NCBI RefSeq assembly: GCF_021502675.1
Contig: NZ_JAKFHA010000001.1
Location: 298,960-348,306 of the forward strand
Reading direction: 5' to 3'
Source of the DNA: Yinghuangia soli
GTDB lineage: Bacteria > Actinomycetota > Actinomycetes > Streptomycetales > Streptomycetaceae
DNA length: 49,347 nucleotides
Each line of letters begins with the position of its first letter. Position 1 is the first letter of the stretch. The position numbers and the translations under genes are program-made. Positions 1-10,800 of the stretch are shown one piece after another. Under the pieces are notes generated by a model. It made no database searches. It saw nothing but the letters and a program-made list of their open reading frames with translations, and was not told the origin of the DNA.

Positions 1-27
1 GCTCGGGGGGGGGCGGGGGGCGCCGCC

Positions 28-60
28 GTGGGGGCCCCCCCGTCGTCGGGGGCGCCCCAC
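28..60 (-). terminator. hairpin after katG
   Basis: GTGGGG (28-33) and GCCCCC (34-39) pair with GGGGGC (48-53) and CCCCAC (55-60), giving 12 base pairs with one bulged G at 54 and an 8-base loop. It lies 32 bases past the katG stop. There is no T tract, which is usual for actinobacterial terminators. It may also serve a gene arriving from the left of the window. Confidence 0.6.
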
Positions 61-92
61 ACGTATTGCCTACTCAGACGTCAGCCGCAGGC

Positions 93-2387
<2,295 letters not shown>

Positions 2388-2450
2388 TCAGGGGCGGTCC
2401 TCCCGCGCCGCACCGGCGGCGATAGGGATCCGCGTCGCAGTCATGACCCA

Positions 2451-2496
2451 AGCTAACTGCGCAGACACGAACGATTCAAGGCAACGAACTACTCAA
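2451..2496 (-). promoter_or_regulatory. candidate katG promoter with direct repeats
   Basis: On the minus strand TTGAAT (2474-2479) and TTAGCT (2451-2456) are spaced by 17 bases, a reasonable -35/-10 pair facing katG. Two direct repeats, TTGAATCGTTCGT (2467-2479) and TTGAGTAGTTCGT (2484-2496), match at 11 of 13 positions, are 17 bases apart, and the first overlaps the -35. They could bind a peroxide- or iron-responsive repressor; the regulator is unknown. Together with the box below, this fills the 343-base gap between katG and clpP. Confidence 0.4.
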
Positions 2497-2592
2497 GTCT
2501 TGCCGATCTCCCCGCAACTTTTGCCCCATTATGCAACCCGAATCCCCGGCGTCCCGGCGCTTCCGGGCGCGCCGCACCGGCGATTCGGGGAT

Positions 2593-2606
2593 GTCCGCCG
2601 AGAGCG
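2593..2606 (+). promoter_or_regulatory. ClgR/PopR-type operator candidate upstream of clpP3
   Basis: GTCCGC, five bases, GCG matches the ClgR motif that I recall from Streptomyces (GTTCGC-N5-GCG) with one mismatch. It lies 59 bases before the clpP3 start. Just downstream, GGCAGATA (2618-2625) resembles one half of the recalled PopR palindrome (TGTCTGCC-N3-GGCAGACA), but the other half matches poorly (4 of 8). Which regulator binds is therefore open. Confidence 0.4.
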
Positions 2607-2664
2607 AATCCGCTGCAGGCAGATATCCGGACCGCGGGCGGCGCCGGCGGCGCAGGGTGAAGGC

Positions 2665-3294
2665 ATGAGCGAAACGACGAAGGCACCCTCGTTCCACGAC
2701 CGGGCCCGGCGCGAGCTGTACGACCAGCGGGTGCTGGTCCTGGACGGCGCGCTGGACGACGACAACGGCAGCCTGCTGGCGACGCAGATGATGAGCCTGG
2801 CCGCGGAGGACCCGGACGCCGACATCGCGCTGTGGATCCACTCGCCCGGCGGCTCGGTGCCCGCGATGCTGGCGATCCGGGACGTGATGCGGCTCGTGCC
2901 GTGCGACGTCTCCACGTTGGTCCTCGGGATCGCCTACAGCGCAGGGCAGTTCCTGCTCTCGTCCGGTACGCCGGGCAAGCGCCGCGCGATGCCGCATGCC
3001 CGCGTCCTGATGCACCAGGGGTCGGCCGGGATCGCCGGTACGGCGGTGGACATCGAACTGCAGGCCAACGACCTGCGGCACACCCGCGACACGGTGCTCG
3101 GCCTGATCGCGCAGGACACCGGGCAGCCCGTGGAGCGGATCTTCGAGGACTCGCTGCACGACCGCTGGTACACCGCACAGGAGGCCCTGGACTACGGCTT
3201 CGTCGACGCCATCGTCCAGGACTTCGCCGAGATCGCACCGCGCGGCGCCAAGCGCTTCGGCGCCGACGCGGGATTCCAGGGAGCCGCCCGATGA
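2665..3294 (+). CDS. clpP3: ATP-dependent Clp protease proteolytic subunit, ClpP3-like
   Basis: Serine peptidase subunit of 209 residues that assembles into the Clp barrel and degrades proteins fed by Clp ATPases. The triad is intact: Ser92 in GIAYSAGQ, His117 in ARVLMHQ, Asp166 in LHDRWYTAQ. The oxyanion motif HSPGG is also present. The residue before the nucleophile is Tyr and the next is Ala, unlike the usual AASMG. ATG at 2665 follows AGGGTGAAGG; the frame is open further upstream but lacks family similarity there. It overlaps the next clpP gene by ATGA, and popR lies convergent just beyond, the arrangement of the Streptomyces clpP3-clpP4 locus. The P3 name rests on this context. Confidence 0.9.
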   Translation: MSETTKAPSFHDRARRELYDQRVLVLDGALDDDNGSLLATQMMSLAAEDPDADIALWIHSPGGSVPAMLAIRDVMRLVPCDVSTLVLGIAYSAGQFLLSSGTPGKRRAMPHARVLMHQGSAGIAGTAVDIELQANDLRHTRDTVLGLIAQDTGQPVERIFEDSLHDRWYTAQEALDYGFVDAIVQDFAEIAPRGAKRFGADAGFQGAAR

Positions 3295-3878
3295 GCACGT
3301 ACACGATCCCCAACGTCATCGCCCGCAACTCGCGCGGCGAGCGCATCATGGACGTCTACTCGCACCTGCTGGCCGAACGCGTCATCTACCTGGGCACCGG
3401 GGTCGACGCCGGCGTGGCGAACGCGCTCGTGGCGCAGATGCTTTTCCTGGAAGCCGACAACCACGACCAGGACATCCAGCTCTACATCAACTGCGAGGGC
3501 GGCGACCCGAGCGCGATGCTGGCCGTGTACGACACGATGCGCTACATCAAGCCGCAGATCGCCACGACCTGCGTCGGGCAGGCCGTCGGGATCGGCGCCG
3601 TGCTCCTGGCCGCGGGCGCGCCGGGCAAGCGCTCGGCCCTCCCGCACGCCCGCGTCGTCCTGCACCAGCCCGCGGCGCAAGGCCGGGGCACCATCCCCGA
3701 CCTGATCCTGCGCGCCGACGAGGTCGTCCGGGTACGCGCGGACATCGAGAACATCCTGTCCCGGCACACCGGGCGCAGCACCGAGACACTGCGCGCCGAC
3801 ACCGACCACGACCGCGTGTTCACCGCGGCCGGGGCACAGGAGTACGGGCTGATCGACAACGTCATCGCGGAGCGCTGA
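3291..3878 (+). CDS. clpP4: ClpP-family subunit lacking the catalytic serine, ClpP4-like
   Basis: ClpP-fold subunit of 195 residues, translationally coupled to the preceding clpP by a 4-base overlap. The nucleophile position in the strongly ClpP-like stretch TTCVGQAVGIGAVLLAAG is Gly100 instead of Ser. His125 (VVLHQP) and Asp174 (DHDRVF) remain. The oxyanion strand reads NCEGGD instead of the usual NSPGGS. By residue content it cannot act as a serine peptidase and resembles ClpR-type non-catalytic ring subunits of plastids and cyanobacteria. I infer a mixed complex in which ClpP3 supplies catalysis and this subunit shapes the ring or the Clp ATPase docking face. The codon is GGG, three changes of sense from typical serine codons, so a simple base-call error is unlikely. 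Confidence 0.9.
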   Translation: MSTYTIPNVIARNSRGERIMDVYSHLLAERVIYLGTGVDAGVANALVAQMLFLEADNHDQDIQLYINCEGGDPSAMLAVYDTMRYIKPQIATTCVGQAVGIGAVLLAAGAPGKRSALPHARVVLHQPAAQGRGTIPDLILRADEVVRVRADIENILSRHTGRSTETLRADTDHDRVFTAAGAQEYGLIDNVIAER

Positions 3879-3891
3879 CCAGCAGCGCTCC
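3869..3891 (+). terminator. hairpin at clpP4 stop
   Basis: GGAGCGCT (3869-3876) and AGCGCTCC (3884-3891) form an 8-bp stem with a 7-base loop that contains the clpP4 stop codon. It probably ends the clpP transcript before the convergent popR. No T tract follows. Confidence 0.4.
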
Positions 3892-3892
3892 G

Positions 3893-3962
3893 CCGACGTC
3901 CACCCGACGTCCACCCGGGGACCAGGCGGCGCTCAGGCCGCGCTCAGGCCGCGGTCAGGCCG
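3893..3962. repeat. two sets of 11-base tandem repeats between clpP4 and popR
   Basis: CCGACGTCCAC occurs twice in tandem (3893-3903, 3904-3914). CGCTCAGGCCG then occurs as 3930-3940 and 3941-3951, with a third copy, CGGTCAGGCCG, at 3952-3962. The last copy contains the popR stop codon. On the minus strand each of the three copies carries GCG GCC TGA, that is Ala-Ala-stop, and because 11 is not a multiple of three the copies fall in three different frames. Confidence 0.85.
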
Positions 3963-4389
3963 CGAGCGCGAAAGCCCCGTACCGTCCGGCCGCAGAGGCA
4001 GAGGCAGAAACAGAGGCCCGAGCCGTACCTGCGGCCGGACGGACCGCCCGCAGAGTCTCGGCGACGCCGAGAGTCAGCTCGACCAGACTGACGTCCAGCG
4101 CGCCGGCCATCGCCGCGATCATCTCGCTGGACGGCTCCTTGATGCCGCGCTCGACCTCGGAGAGGTACTGCGGCGAGATCCCGGCCCGGCCGGACGTCTC
4201 GATCAAAGTCTCGCCGCGCTCGCGGCGCAGCGCCCGGAGTTGGTCGCCCAGCACCTCGCGCCACAGCGGCTCGGCCGCCGGCCGCGCCGCGCGCTCGCCC
4301 CGCCCGTTCGCCGCCTGCCCGGCCCGCGCAGAAGTGCGCACGGACGCCCGTACGGTCCCGAAAGGAATCAACGCCCCAGTCTCACCCAT
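3955..4389 (-). CDS. popR: XRE-family regulator of clpP operon, PopR/ClgR-like
   Basis: Protein of 144 residues with one helix-turn-helix domain at about residues 45-100 (LRALRRERGETL, GISPQYLSEVERGIKEPSSEM), the signature of the ClgR/PopR group. It is convergent with two clpP genes. In Streptomyces lividans PopR activates clpP3-clpP4 and is itself degraded by Clp proteases; its last two alanines are needed for that. This protein ends in ALAA, so the same feedback is likely: when Clp activity falls, PopR accumulates and induces clpP3-clpP4. The Ala/Ser-rich tail before the end is low complexity. No clear ribosome site precedes the ATG at 4389, so the N-terminus is uncertain and a later start is possible. 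Confidence 0.8.
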   Translation of the reverse strand: MGETGALIPFGTVRASVRTSARAGQAANGRGERAARPAAEPLWREVLGDQLRALRRERGETLIETSGRAGISPQYLSEVERGIKEPSSEMIAAMAGALDVSLVELTLGVAETLRAVRPAAGTARASVSASASAAGRYGAFALAA

Positions 4390-4626
4390 GGCTCATGCTA
4401 AGCCGGACCCGCGCCGACCTCTCGTTTTGTCTGCTCGCAGCGGAATTCCGCGCCGCACCCCGGCCCTCGCGACACCCGCGCATGCCGCCGAACGATCAGC
4501 AAGAAGCGGTGAGTTCGTGCCGACCGGGCTATGGACGTCCGCTTTTCCCGCGGCCTATGGTCCGGGCTGGGGAGTGCGGCAACCGCTTGTGGGGGGCGGT
4601 TGCGCATCTGCGTCTGGGGGTCGGCC

Positions 4627-6150
4627 ATGCCGGACAGCGCGCGGTTAGAGGTCCATCACATCAACGTCAGCCAGGGCGACGCCATCCTGATCATCATCCG
4701 TGATCTGGACAAGGTGAAGGCCCTGCTCGGCTCCACCGTGCCGACCAGTCCGATGGACTACGTCCCCGAGGCGGTACGCCGCGAGAAGAGCCTGCAAGGG
4801 ACGGTCGTTTCGGCACTGCTGATCGACGGCGGGGACGACGAGTTCGGCGGCGACGTGGTCAAGTACCTGATCCGCCACGGCGCAGCGTCCGGCAAGGGCT
4901 ACCAGTCCAAGCTGTCGGTGCTGGTGAGCCATCCGCACGAGGACCACATGGCCGGGCTGCGGAGCATCTTCAAGGAGCGCATCGAGCCCACCCGGAAGGG
5001 CCAGAAGGTCCAGCTCGTCGAGCGGATGTGGCCCGCGTACTGGTACCGCGAGTCGCCCAGCAGCGAGACCGACCCGACCAGCGGCACCTGGCACTCGCTC
5101 GAGGACGACCTCAAGGGAGCGTCGACCAAGGGCAAGACCAACTCCACCAAGGTCGTGGACATCAAGCGCGGCGGCTTGAACGACAAGGGCAAGACCACCG
5201 TGATCAACATCGGCAGCATCGGCGTGATCCCGGTCGACCTCTTCGTGATCGCGTCCGGCCAGGGTGTCTGGAACGAGAACAAGCAGAAGATCATCGGCAT
5301 CGACTCGGTCCGCAAAGGCACGGCCAAGAAGAAGAAGGGCGGCAAGGGCAAGCGCCGGCCGCGCGGCAAGAAGCTCGCGGTGGACCAGAACGACCGGTCA
5401 CTGGTCACCATGCTGCAGTACGGCTCGTTCCGGTACTTCCTCGGCGGCGACATTGCCGGGAGCGGCGGCGCGGCGGGCGGCAACTACGGCGACAACGCCG
5501 TCGACATGTCGAAGAAGAAGAGCTACTCGCAGCACGCCAATGTGGAGAAGGAGATCGGGCCCGCACTCGAGGCCTACTTCCCCCGGACGAAAGAGTTCAA
5601 GGCGGGCGTCCCCAAATTCCGCTCCCCGGGGTACGCGACCTTGATGAAGGCCAATCACCATGCGAGTTCGTCCAGCTGCGACGTGCACTTGTTCGCGACG
5701 CTGCAGCCGCTGCTCTTTGTCGTCAACTCCGGTGTGAAGACCCGGTCGCACGGCCATCCGACGCAGGAGACCATCAACCGGGCGCACTTCGAGACCAGTC
5801 CGGACTGGGAGCTGCGGGGCACCGGCGGCAAGGAAACGCCGAACACGGTGGACCAGATCTACGTCACCGAGATCGCGTCCTCGTACCGCAGCAAGCCGTT
5901 CACCACGGATCTGTCCGGCGGGAAGATCCTCGGTGACATCGTGGTCCGGCCTACGGACCAGTCGGTGGCCGCATGCCACAGCGCAGTCGGCGAGAACAAG
6001 ACCGAGCTCAAAGTGCAGGTGTACGGAACGGGCGAGCTGACCGCGCGCTATTCCGACAAGAACAGCCTGCGTCCGATCCCCACGAGCGACATCAACAAAG
6101 CGGGGTCGACGTACCCGATGGGGCCGTGGGAGCACACGGACAAGCATTGA
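4627..6150 (+). CDS. ComEC/Rec2-type metallo-beta-lactamase-fold protein
   Basis: A soluble 507-residue protein with the hydrolase fold found at the C-terminus of ComEC competence proteins. Landmarks in order: HHINVSQGDAILI near the N-terminus, the metal motif SHPHEDHMAG, a YFLGGDI strand, and KANHHASS followed by SHGHPTQET. There are no membrane segments, so it is not a DNA channel. A Lys/Gly-rich insert (KKKKGGKGKRRPRGKK) sits in mid-protein and may bind nucleic acid or lipid. I chose ATG 4627 because family similarity starts there; an upstream ATG at 4531 adds 32 unrelated residues. It heads a cassette with the next two genes, all plus strand. Substrate is unknown; the family includes nucleases and other phosphodiesterases. 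Confidence 0.8.
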   Translation: MPDSARLEVHHINVSQGDAILIIIRDLDKVKALLGSTVPTSPMDYVPEAVRREKSLQGTVVSALLIDGGDDEFGGDVVKYLIRHGAASGKGYQSKLSVLVSHPHEDHMAGLRSIFKERIEPTRKGQKVQLVERMWPAYWYRESPSSETDPTSGTWHSLEDDLKGASTKGKTNSTKVVDIKRGGLNDKGKTTVINIGSIGVIPVDLFVIASGQGVWNENKQKIIGIDSVRKGTAKKKKGGKGKRRPRGKKLAVDQNDRSLVTMLQYGSFRYFLGGDIAGSGGAAGGNYGDNAVDMSKKKSYSQHANVEKEIGPALEAYFPRTKEFKAGVPKFRSPGYATLMKANHHASSSSCDVHLFATLQPLLFVVNSGVKTRSHGHPTQETINRAHFETSPDWELRGTGGKETPNTVDQIYVTEIASSYRSKPFTTDLSGGKILGDIVVRPTDQSVAACHSAVGENKTELKVQVYGTGELTARYSDKNSLRPIPTSDINKAGSTYPMGPWEHTDKH

Positions 6151-6224
6151 TCGGGCGCCGTTGATCCGGCGCCCGCACGCCGGGCATTCGCACGCCGGCC
6201 GGGGCTGCGGTCGAGCCGCCCGCA

Positions 6225-6320
6225 CACATTCCGCTCACGCACTTGCACAGCACGCACCCACGCACAAGCACGCCACGTACTGGCACGTACAGACACGCAC
6301 AGGCACGTACAGGCACGCCC
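6225..6320. repeat. degenerate CACGTAC/GCACGC repeats
   Basis: The 180-base spacer between the first two genes of the cassette holds a run of imperfect repeats built on GCACGC and GGCACGTACA, for example at 6279-6300 and 6301-6316. It looks like slippage-prone simple sequence in the 5' leader of the next gene. No long hairpin is formed. Confidence 0.6.
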
Positions 6321-6331
6321 AAGGGGGAACG

Positions 6332-7711
6332 ATGACGGTCGCGGTGTCCGAGGATGACGGCCAGTACTACCTGACCGGGACGATCCGCGGCAGATCGACT
6401 GCACGCGTCCCCCTGGGCCGCTGGTACAAGAAGGTGGGCGCGCACTGGTTCGGGGTCGACGACGCCTTCGTCGAACCGACCGTGGTCCGGGCCTACTACG
6501 ACCCGACGCTGGACAAGGCCGCGCGTGCCGAGATGGCCAAGGAAGCCGACGTCGAGGGCGGCCGGGTCGTCCAGTTCGTCGGCTACATGCAGTTCATGCA
6601 GCTCAAGTTCCTGGGCATCCCGATCCCGCCCGACATCTACGGCGGGCGCCTCGCCGACCGCAAGCCGTACTCCGACGCCAGCCACAACGTCATCGACTTC
6701 ATGGGGCCGGCCGATGCGTACGTGCGCGGGTTCCTCATGCCGTTCTACGCGTACAACGCGCTGCTCTCCGACGGCACGTTGACCACGCAGGAGCAGTTCT
6801 ACACGGCCCCGCTCACCAACGGTTCGCTCTACTCCCCCCTCGACCGCGGCACCGGCCAGTCCCTGGTCGCCTCGCTGGCCGCCGAGATCGCCCCCGGCCT
6901 GGTGACCCGCGGGCAGGTCGAACGTGCGCTGGAAGGGCTCGACCCCGTCCTCGTCATCACGCCGACGAGCGAGGAGGCCGGCCTGGAGCCCTACCGCATC
7001 GCGCTGAACCGCCTGGAGACCGAGCCCCTGCCGGACGAGACGACGCCCTGGCTGGCCGGGCTCGACGAGTCGCAGATCGACGCGCAGGTCATCGGCGACT
7101 ACATCCTGCTGACGCTGCCCGACCCCGAGGACTTCCGCGACACGGTCGTGGTCAGCGCCCTGCCGAACCGCACCGACATCTGGGTGTACGTGCTGTCCAA
7201 CTACGACACCGACGACATGGCCGGAGGCGCCGGACGCGACATGCTCTGGCGCGTCCGCGAGTACCTGCTCGAACAGGAGCGCACACCCGTGTCCCGCCCG
7301 GGCCTGAGGCCGCCCGCGGGGCGCGGTTCGACGGGTCTCACCACCGCCCCCTACCGGCTGGACGACGGACCCGCCCTGCAACTGCGGTACTGGACGATGC
7401 CGGTCGCGCTCCGGCACGGCCCGGACACCCGCAGGATGCCGAACCACGTCATGTTCGACGGCATCACCTGGTCCGCGTACCTGAGCTTCGACCAGGACAG
7501 CGGCCAGATCGCGCTGACCCGGATCCAGGAACCGGTGCGGTCGCCCACGTTCGACCTCCGCAGCGCCCTGGACCAGTACATCGTCGCGGTCGGCGCCGGA
7601 AGCCGGGGACGGATCGACACCTCCAACTTCACCAAGGCCGCCATGAAGCGCGAGGCCTTCAACACCGGGCCGCGGCTCCGCATGGTCAACGCGTCCGGCA
7701 CGGACGTCTGA
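6332..7711 (+). CDS. conserved-looking protein of unknown function (cassette gene 2)
   Basis: A soluble 459-residue protein that I do not recognise. ATG 6332 is preceded by AAGGGGGAAC, a good ribosome site; the longer open frame from 6161 runs through simple repeats and is unlikely. There is no signal peptide or membrane segment. It has many aromatic residues in the N-terminal half (for example GRWYKKVGAHWFG, and QFVGYMQFMQLKFLGIP) and acidic stretches around residues 200-300. A Pro/Arg-rich hinge (RPGLRPPAGRG) separates a second segment that contains MPNHVMFDGITW. Codon use is strongly GC3-biased, supporting a real gene. It lies 101 bases before the giant gene and probably works with it and with the metallo-beta-lactamase-fold protein. 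Confidence 0.75.
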   Translation: MTVAVSEDDGQYYLTGTIRGRSTARVPLGRWYKKVGAHWFGVDDAFVEPTVVRAYYDPTLDKAARAEMAKEADVEGGRVVQFVGYMQFMQLKFLGIPIPPDIYGGRLADRKPYSDASHNVIDFMGPADAYVRGFLMPFYAYNALLSDGTLTTQEQFYTAPLTNGSLYSPLDRGTGQSLVASLAAEIAPGLVTRGQVERALEGLDPVLVITPTSEEAGLEPYRIALNRLETEPLPDETTPWLAGLDESQIDAQVIGDYILLTLPDPEDFRDTVVVSALPNRTDIWVYVLSNYDTDDMAGGAGRDMLWRVREYLLEQERTPVSRPGLRPPAGRGSTGLTTAPYRLDDGPALQLRYWTMPVALRHGPDTRRMPNHVMFDGITWSAYLSFDQDSGQIALTRIQEPVRSPTFDLRSALDQYIVAVGAGSRGRIDTSNFTKAAMKREAFNTGPRLRMVNASGTDV

Positions 7712-7812
7712 CCGCGCCCCGGTCCCCGGTTCGGCCTCCCCCGCAGCCCCACCGCAACGCAGCTCCGCCTCTCTGAGCTCCGCCTCCGCCTCCGACCCGA
7801 GGGACGCCCAGC

Positions 7813-10800
7813 ATGCCGAGCGGTCTCCAGCCCACGGTCACACTCACCCTTTCCGGGAGCACGGTCCAGGCGTCCTGGCCCGCGATCGACGGCGCGGCCG
7901 GATACCGGGTCGCGGTCTCCGACTCGGCCGGGGTAAGCCTGGAGGTCGATGTCGTCGACCCCGCCTACGAGTTCACCGGTGAACCGGGGCTCACATACAC
8001 CGTGGCGGTGACCGCGTTCGGCCCGCCGAGCGAACCCGTGCAGATCGAAGTCGACTCCGCCTTGCGTGTCCTGACGGAGCTTCAGGAGCGCCTCCTGGCA
8101 ACTGCCGTCGACGAGGTCTACCTACTGGACGAGGCAGCGCTCCCTGGCGACCAGGCCGCGGTACGCATCGCACTGGAGACCGCCTTGGCGGCCACCGCCG
8201 GGCTCTCCGTCACCTCCGGCAGCGGACCCGAACTGGCCGAGAGCGCCGAACCCGCACTCGTCCTGACCGGCACCTCGGCCGCGCTCACCGGCAACCCGGC
8301 GACCGCCGTGACGGTCGTGTTCACCGTCGCCGCGGACTTCACCCTCCAGGCGACCTGGACCGCGACGCCCCCCGAGCCGTGGAACCTGGCCGACGCGTTC
8401 CCGGTCCTGTCCGGCGGCCCGTTCGAGTACGTGCCCACGACTGCACCGAAGTTCGCTGCCACGACCTTCGAACACACCGAACCCGGCTTTCCGTTCACGC
8501 TGACCCCCGGCCTCTCCTTCGCCGCCGGCACCACGGTCCGGGACGACCTGAGCACCGCCCGGTCGGAATCCGGCACGGCGCTGCCCACCGTCGTCGGCGG
8601 CCCGCTGACCGTCGGCCCGGACCTGGTCCCGCAGTTCTCGTGGACCTCCTTCTCGGACCTCGGCCCGGTGACCGCGGCTCCGGTCGGCCAGGCCCCGCTC
8701 GTGCTCACCGGCGGCCGCCTGGTCCTCGCGTACGAACCCGCCCCCGCCGGACCTGCCACCCCCGAGGCCGAGGTCCCCGAAAGCGACGGAGGCACCGGAG
8801 CCGACGGCAGCAGCGCCGATCAGGACCCCGCCGAAACCCTCTCCCTCACCGGCCGCCTCCCCTTCGGCGCGGCCACGCTCGACCTCCCGACCCCGCTGGC
8901 CCCCCTGCTGACCCTGCACGTCGACGACCCCGCCCTGGACGGCACGTCCCTCGAGACCATGCTGGCCGCGTCCGGCGTCGGCGACGTCCTCGGGCCGCTC
9001 CTGCCGGTCACGCTGCTGGCCCTGGCGGACATCCGCCCGGGCGACTGGTCGATGCAGTTCGCCCCCGAAGGCACCGTGCCGACGCTCACGTCCGTCACCC
9101 TGGACGCCGGCACCTGGACCCTGGCCCCCGGCCTCGCCGTCGAGGACATCCAGCTCGAACTCACCGTGCTGCGATCACCCGGATACGCGCGTCCCGAGCC
9201 CGAACTCTCCTACGGCGGCGAGCTCCGCGGCACTCTGCAACTCGGCGACGGCCGGTACGACGTGACCGCGGGCATCCCGCCCGAGGGCCCCTGGTACCTC
9301 ACCGTCGAGGACACCGGGACAGTCCCCACCCTCGCCGTGCTGGCCGGCCTGACCGGTCTCGGCGAGGACGACGTCATCGGCGTGCTGCCCGCCCCGCTAC
9401 TCGCGTTCGGCCGCGCCTTCACGCTCAGCCGGGTCGGCCTGCTCATCGACCCGGACGACCAGAGCCTGACCGAAGTGGCGTTCACCATCGCCCAGACCGC
9501 GCCCTGGCCGCTGGTCGACAGCCTGCTGACGGTGTCCGACTGGGCCATCGACATGGTCATCGCACGTACCGAGGACAGCTGGGCCACCACCGGCACCCTC
9601 GCCGGCACGGTCGTACTCGGCTCAGGAGACGTCCGCACCGCGGTCGCCGTCACCCTGGCCGTGCCGATCGGCGACGGCGTCCAGTGGACGTTCGCACTCG
9701 CCGAACCTGTCGAACTCCCCACGGTGGCGCAGATCCTGGAACTCTTCGGCGGCGACCCGACCACCCTCCCCGTCGGCTTGAGCAGCCTGGGCGGCCTGTC
9801 CCTCAATCTCTTCAAAGTGTCGGTCGACCCGGCCGCCACCACTCTGCAGCACGTCGCCTTCGGCTTCACGCAGTCCGGCGAATGGACGGTCATTCCCGGC
9901 GAGTTGGCGGTCAGCGACCTGTCCGCGGTGTTCTCGTTCCTGCCCGACACGGACCCGATCGGCGTCACCGGCATGCTGCACGGCGTCCTGATGCTGTGCG
10001 AGAGCGCGGTCGACGTCACCGTCAGCAAGTACGAGCCGGACGGCGACTGGCGCGTGTCGGTGGCCGACGAGGACTTCGTGCACGTGGACGCGTTCCGCCT
10101 GCTCGACACATGGCTGGCCGGCGACGATGCGGCCGCGGCCCTGCCCGACACCCTCCCCCTCGGCAACGGCTTCGAGATCGGCGGGATCACTCTGGTCTTC
10201 GCCGGGGACGGATCCGGCGCGCTCAAGCAGTTCGGCTTCGCGGCGTACGTCGAGGACGTCTGGCCGCTCCTCGACCCGTACCTGGCGATCACCGACGTCA
10301 CCGCGCAGGTCCTCATGCCGTACCCGGTGGTCGCCGACCAGGTCACCGGCAAAGTCGGCGCGGTCGTGGCCATCGGCGGCACCGAGATCGCCCTCATGGC
10401 CGAGAAACCGGAGGACGGCCCGCACTGGGAGTTCACCGGCACGCTCCTCCAAGGCGCCACATTCGACCTGGAGAAGGCGGCCGCGGGCCTGAGCGACGCG
10501 ATTCCCGTGCTGCCGTCCGACATCACCGCGTACGGGCTGCCCGCCTCCGTCACGATCACCGAGGCGAGCGTGCGCGCGGTGCCGGACACGGGCGAACTGC
10601 ACGTGGCGGGCGGCGCCGAGTTCGACTGGGAAGTCGCTCTGGGCACCAGCACGTTGGCGATCCGCTCGATCGGCGGAACGCTGGACGTCCCGGCCGGCGG
10701 CGGCCCCGTCGCCGCGGCGCTCACCGGGACGCTCGACTACGCGGGCCTGCACGTGAAGCTCGCGCTGGCACTCGGCGGCCCCGAGGCCCGGACCGTCCTG

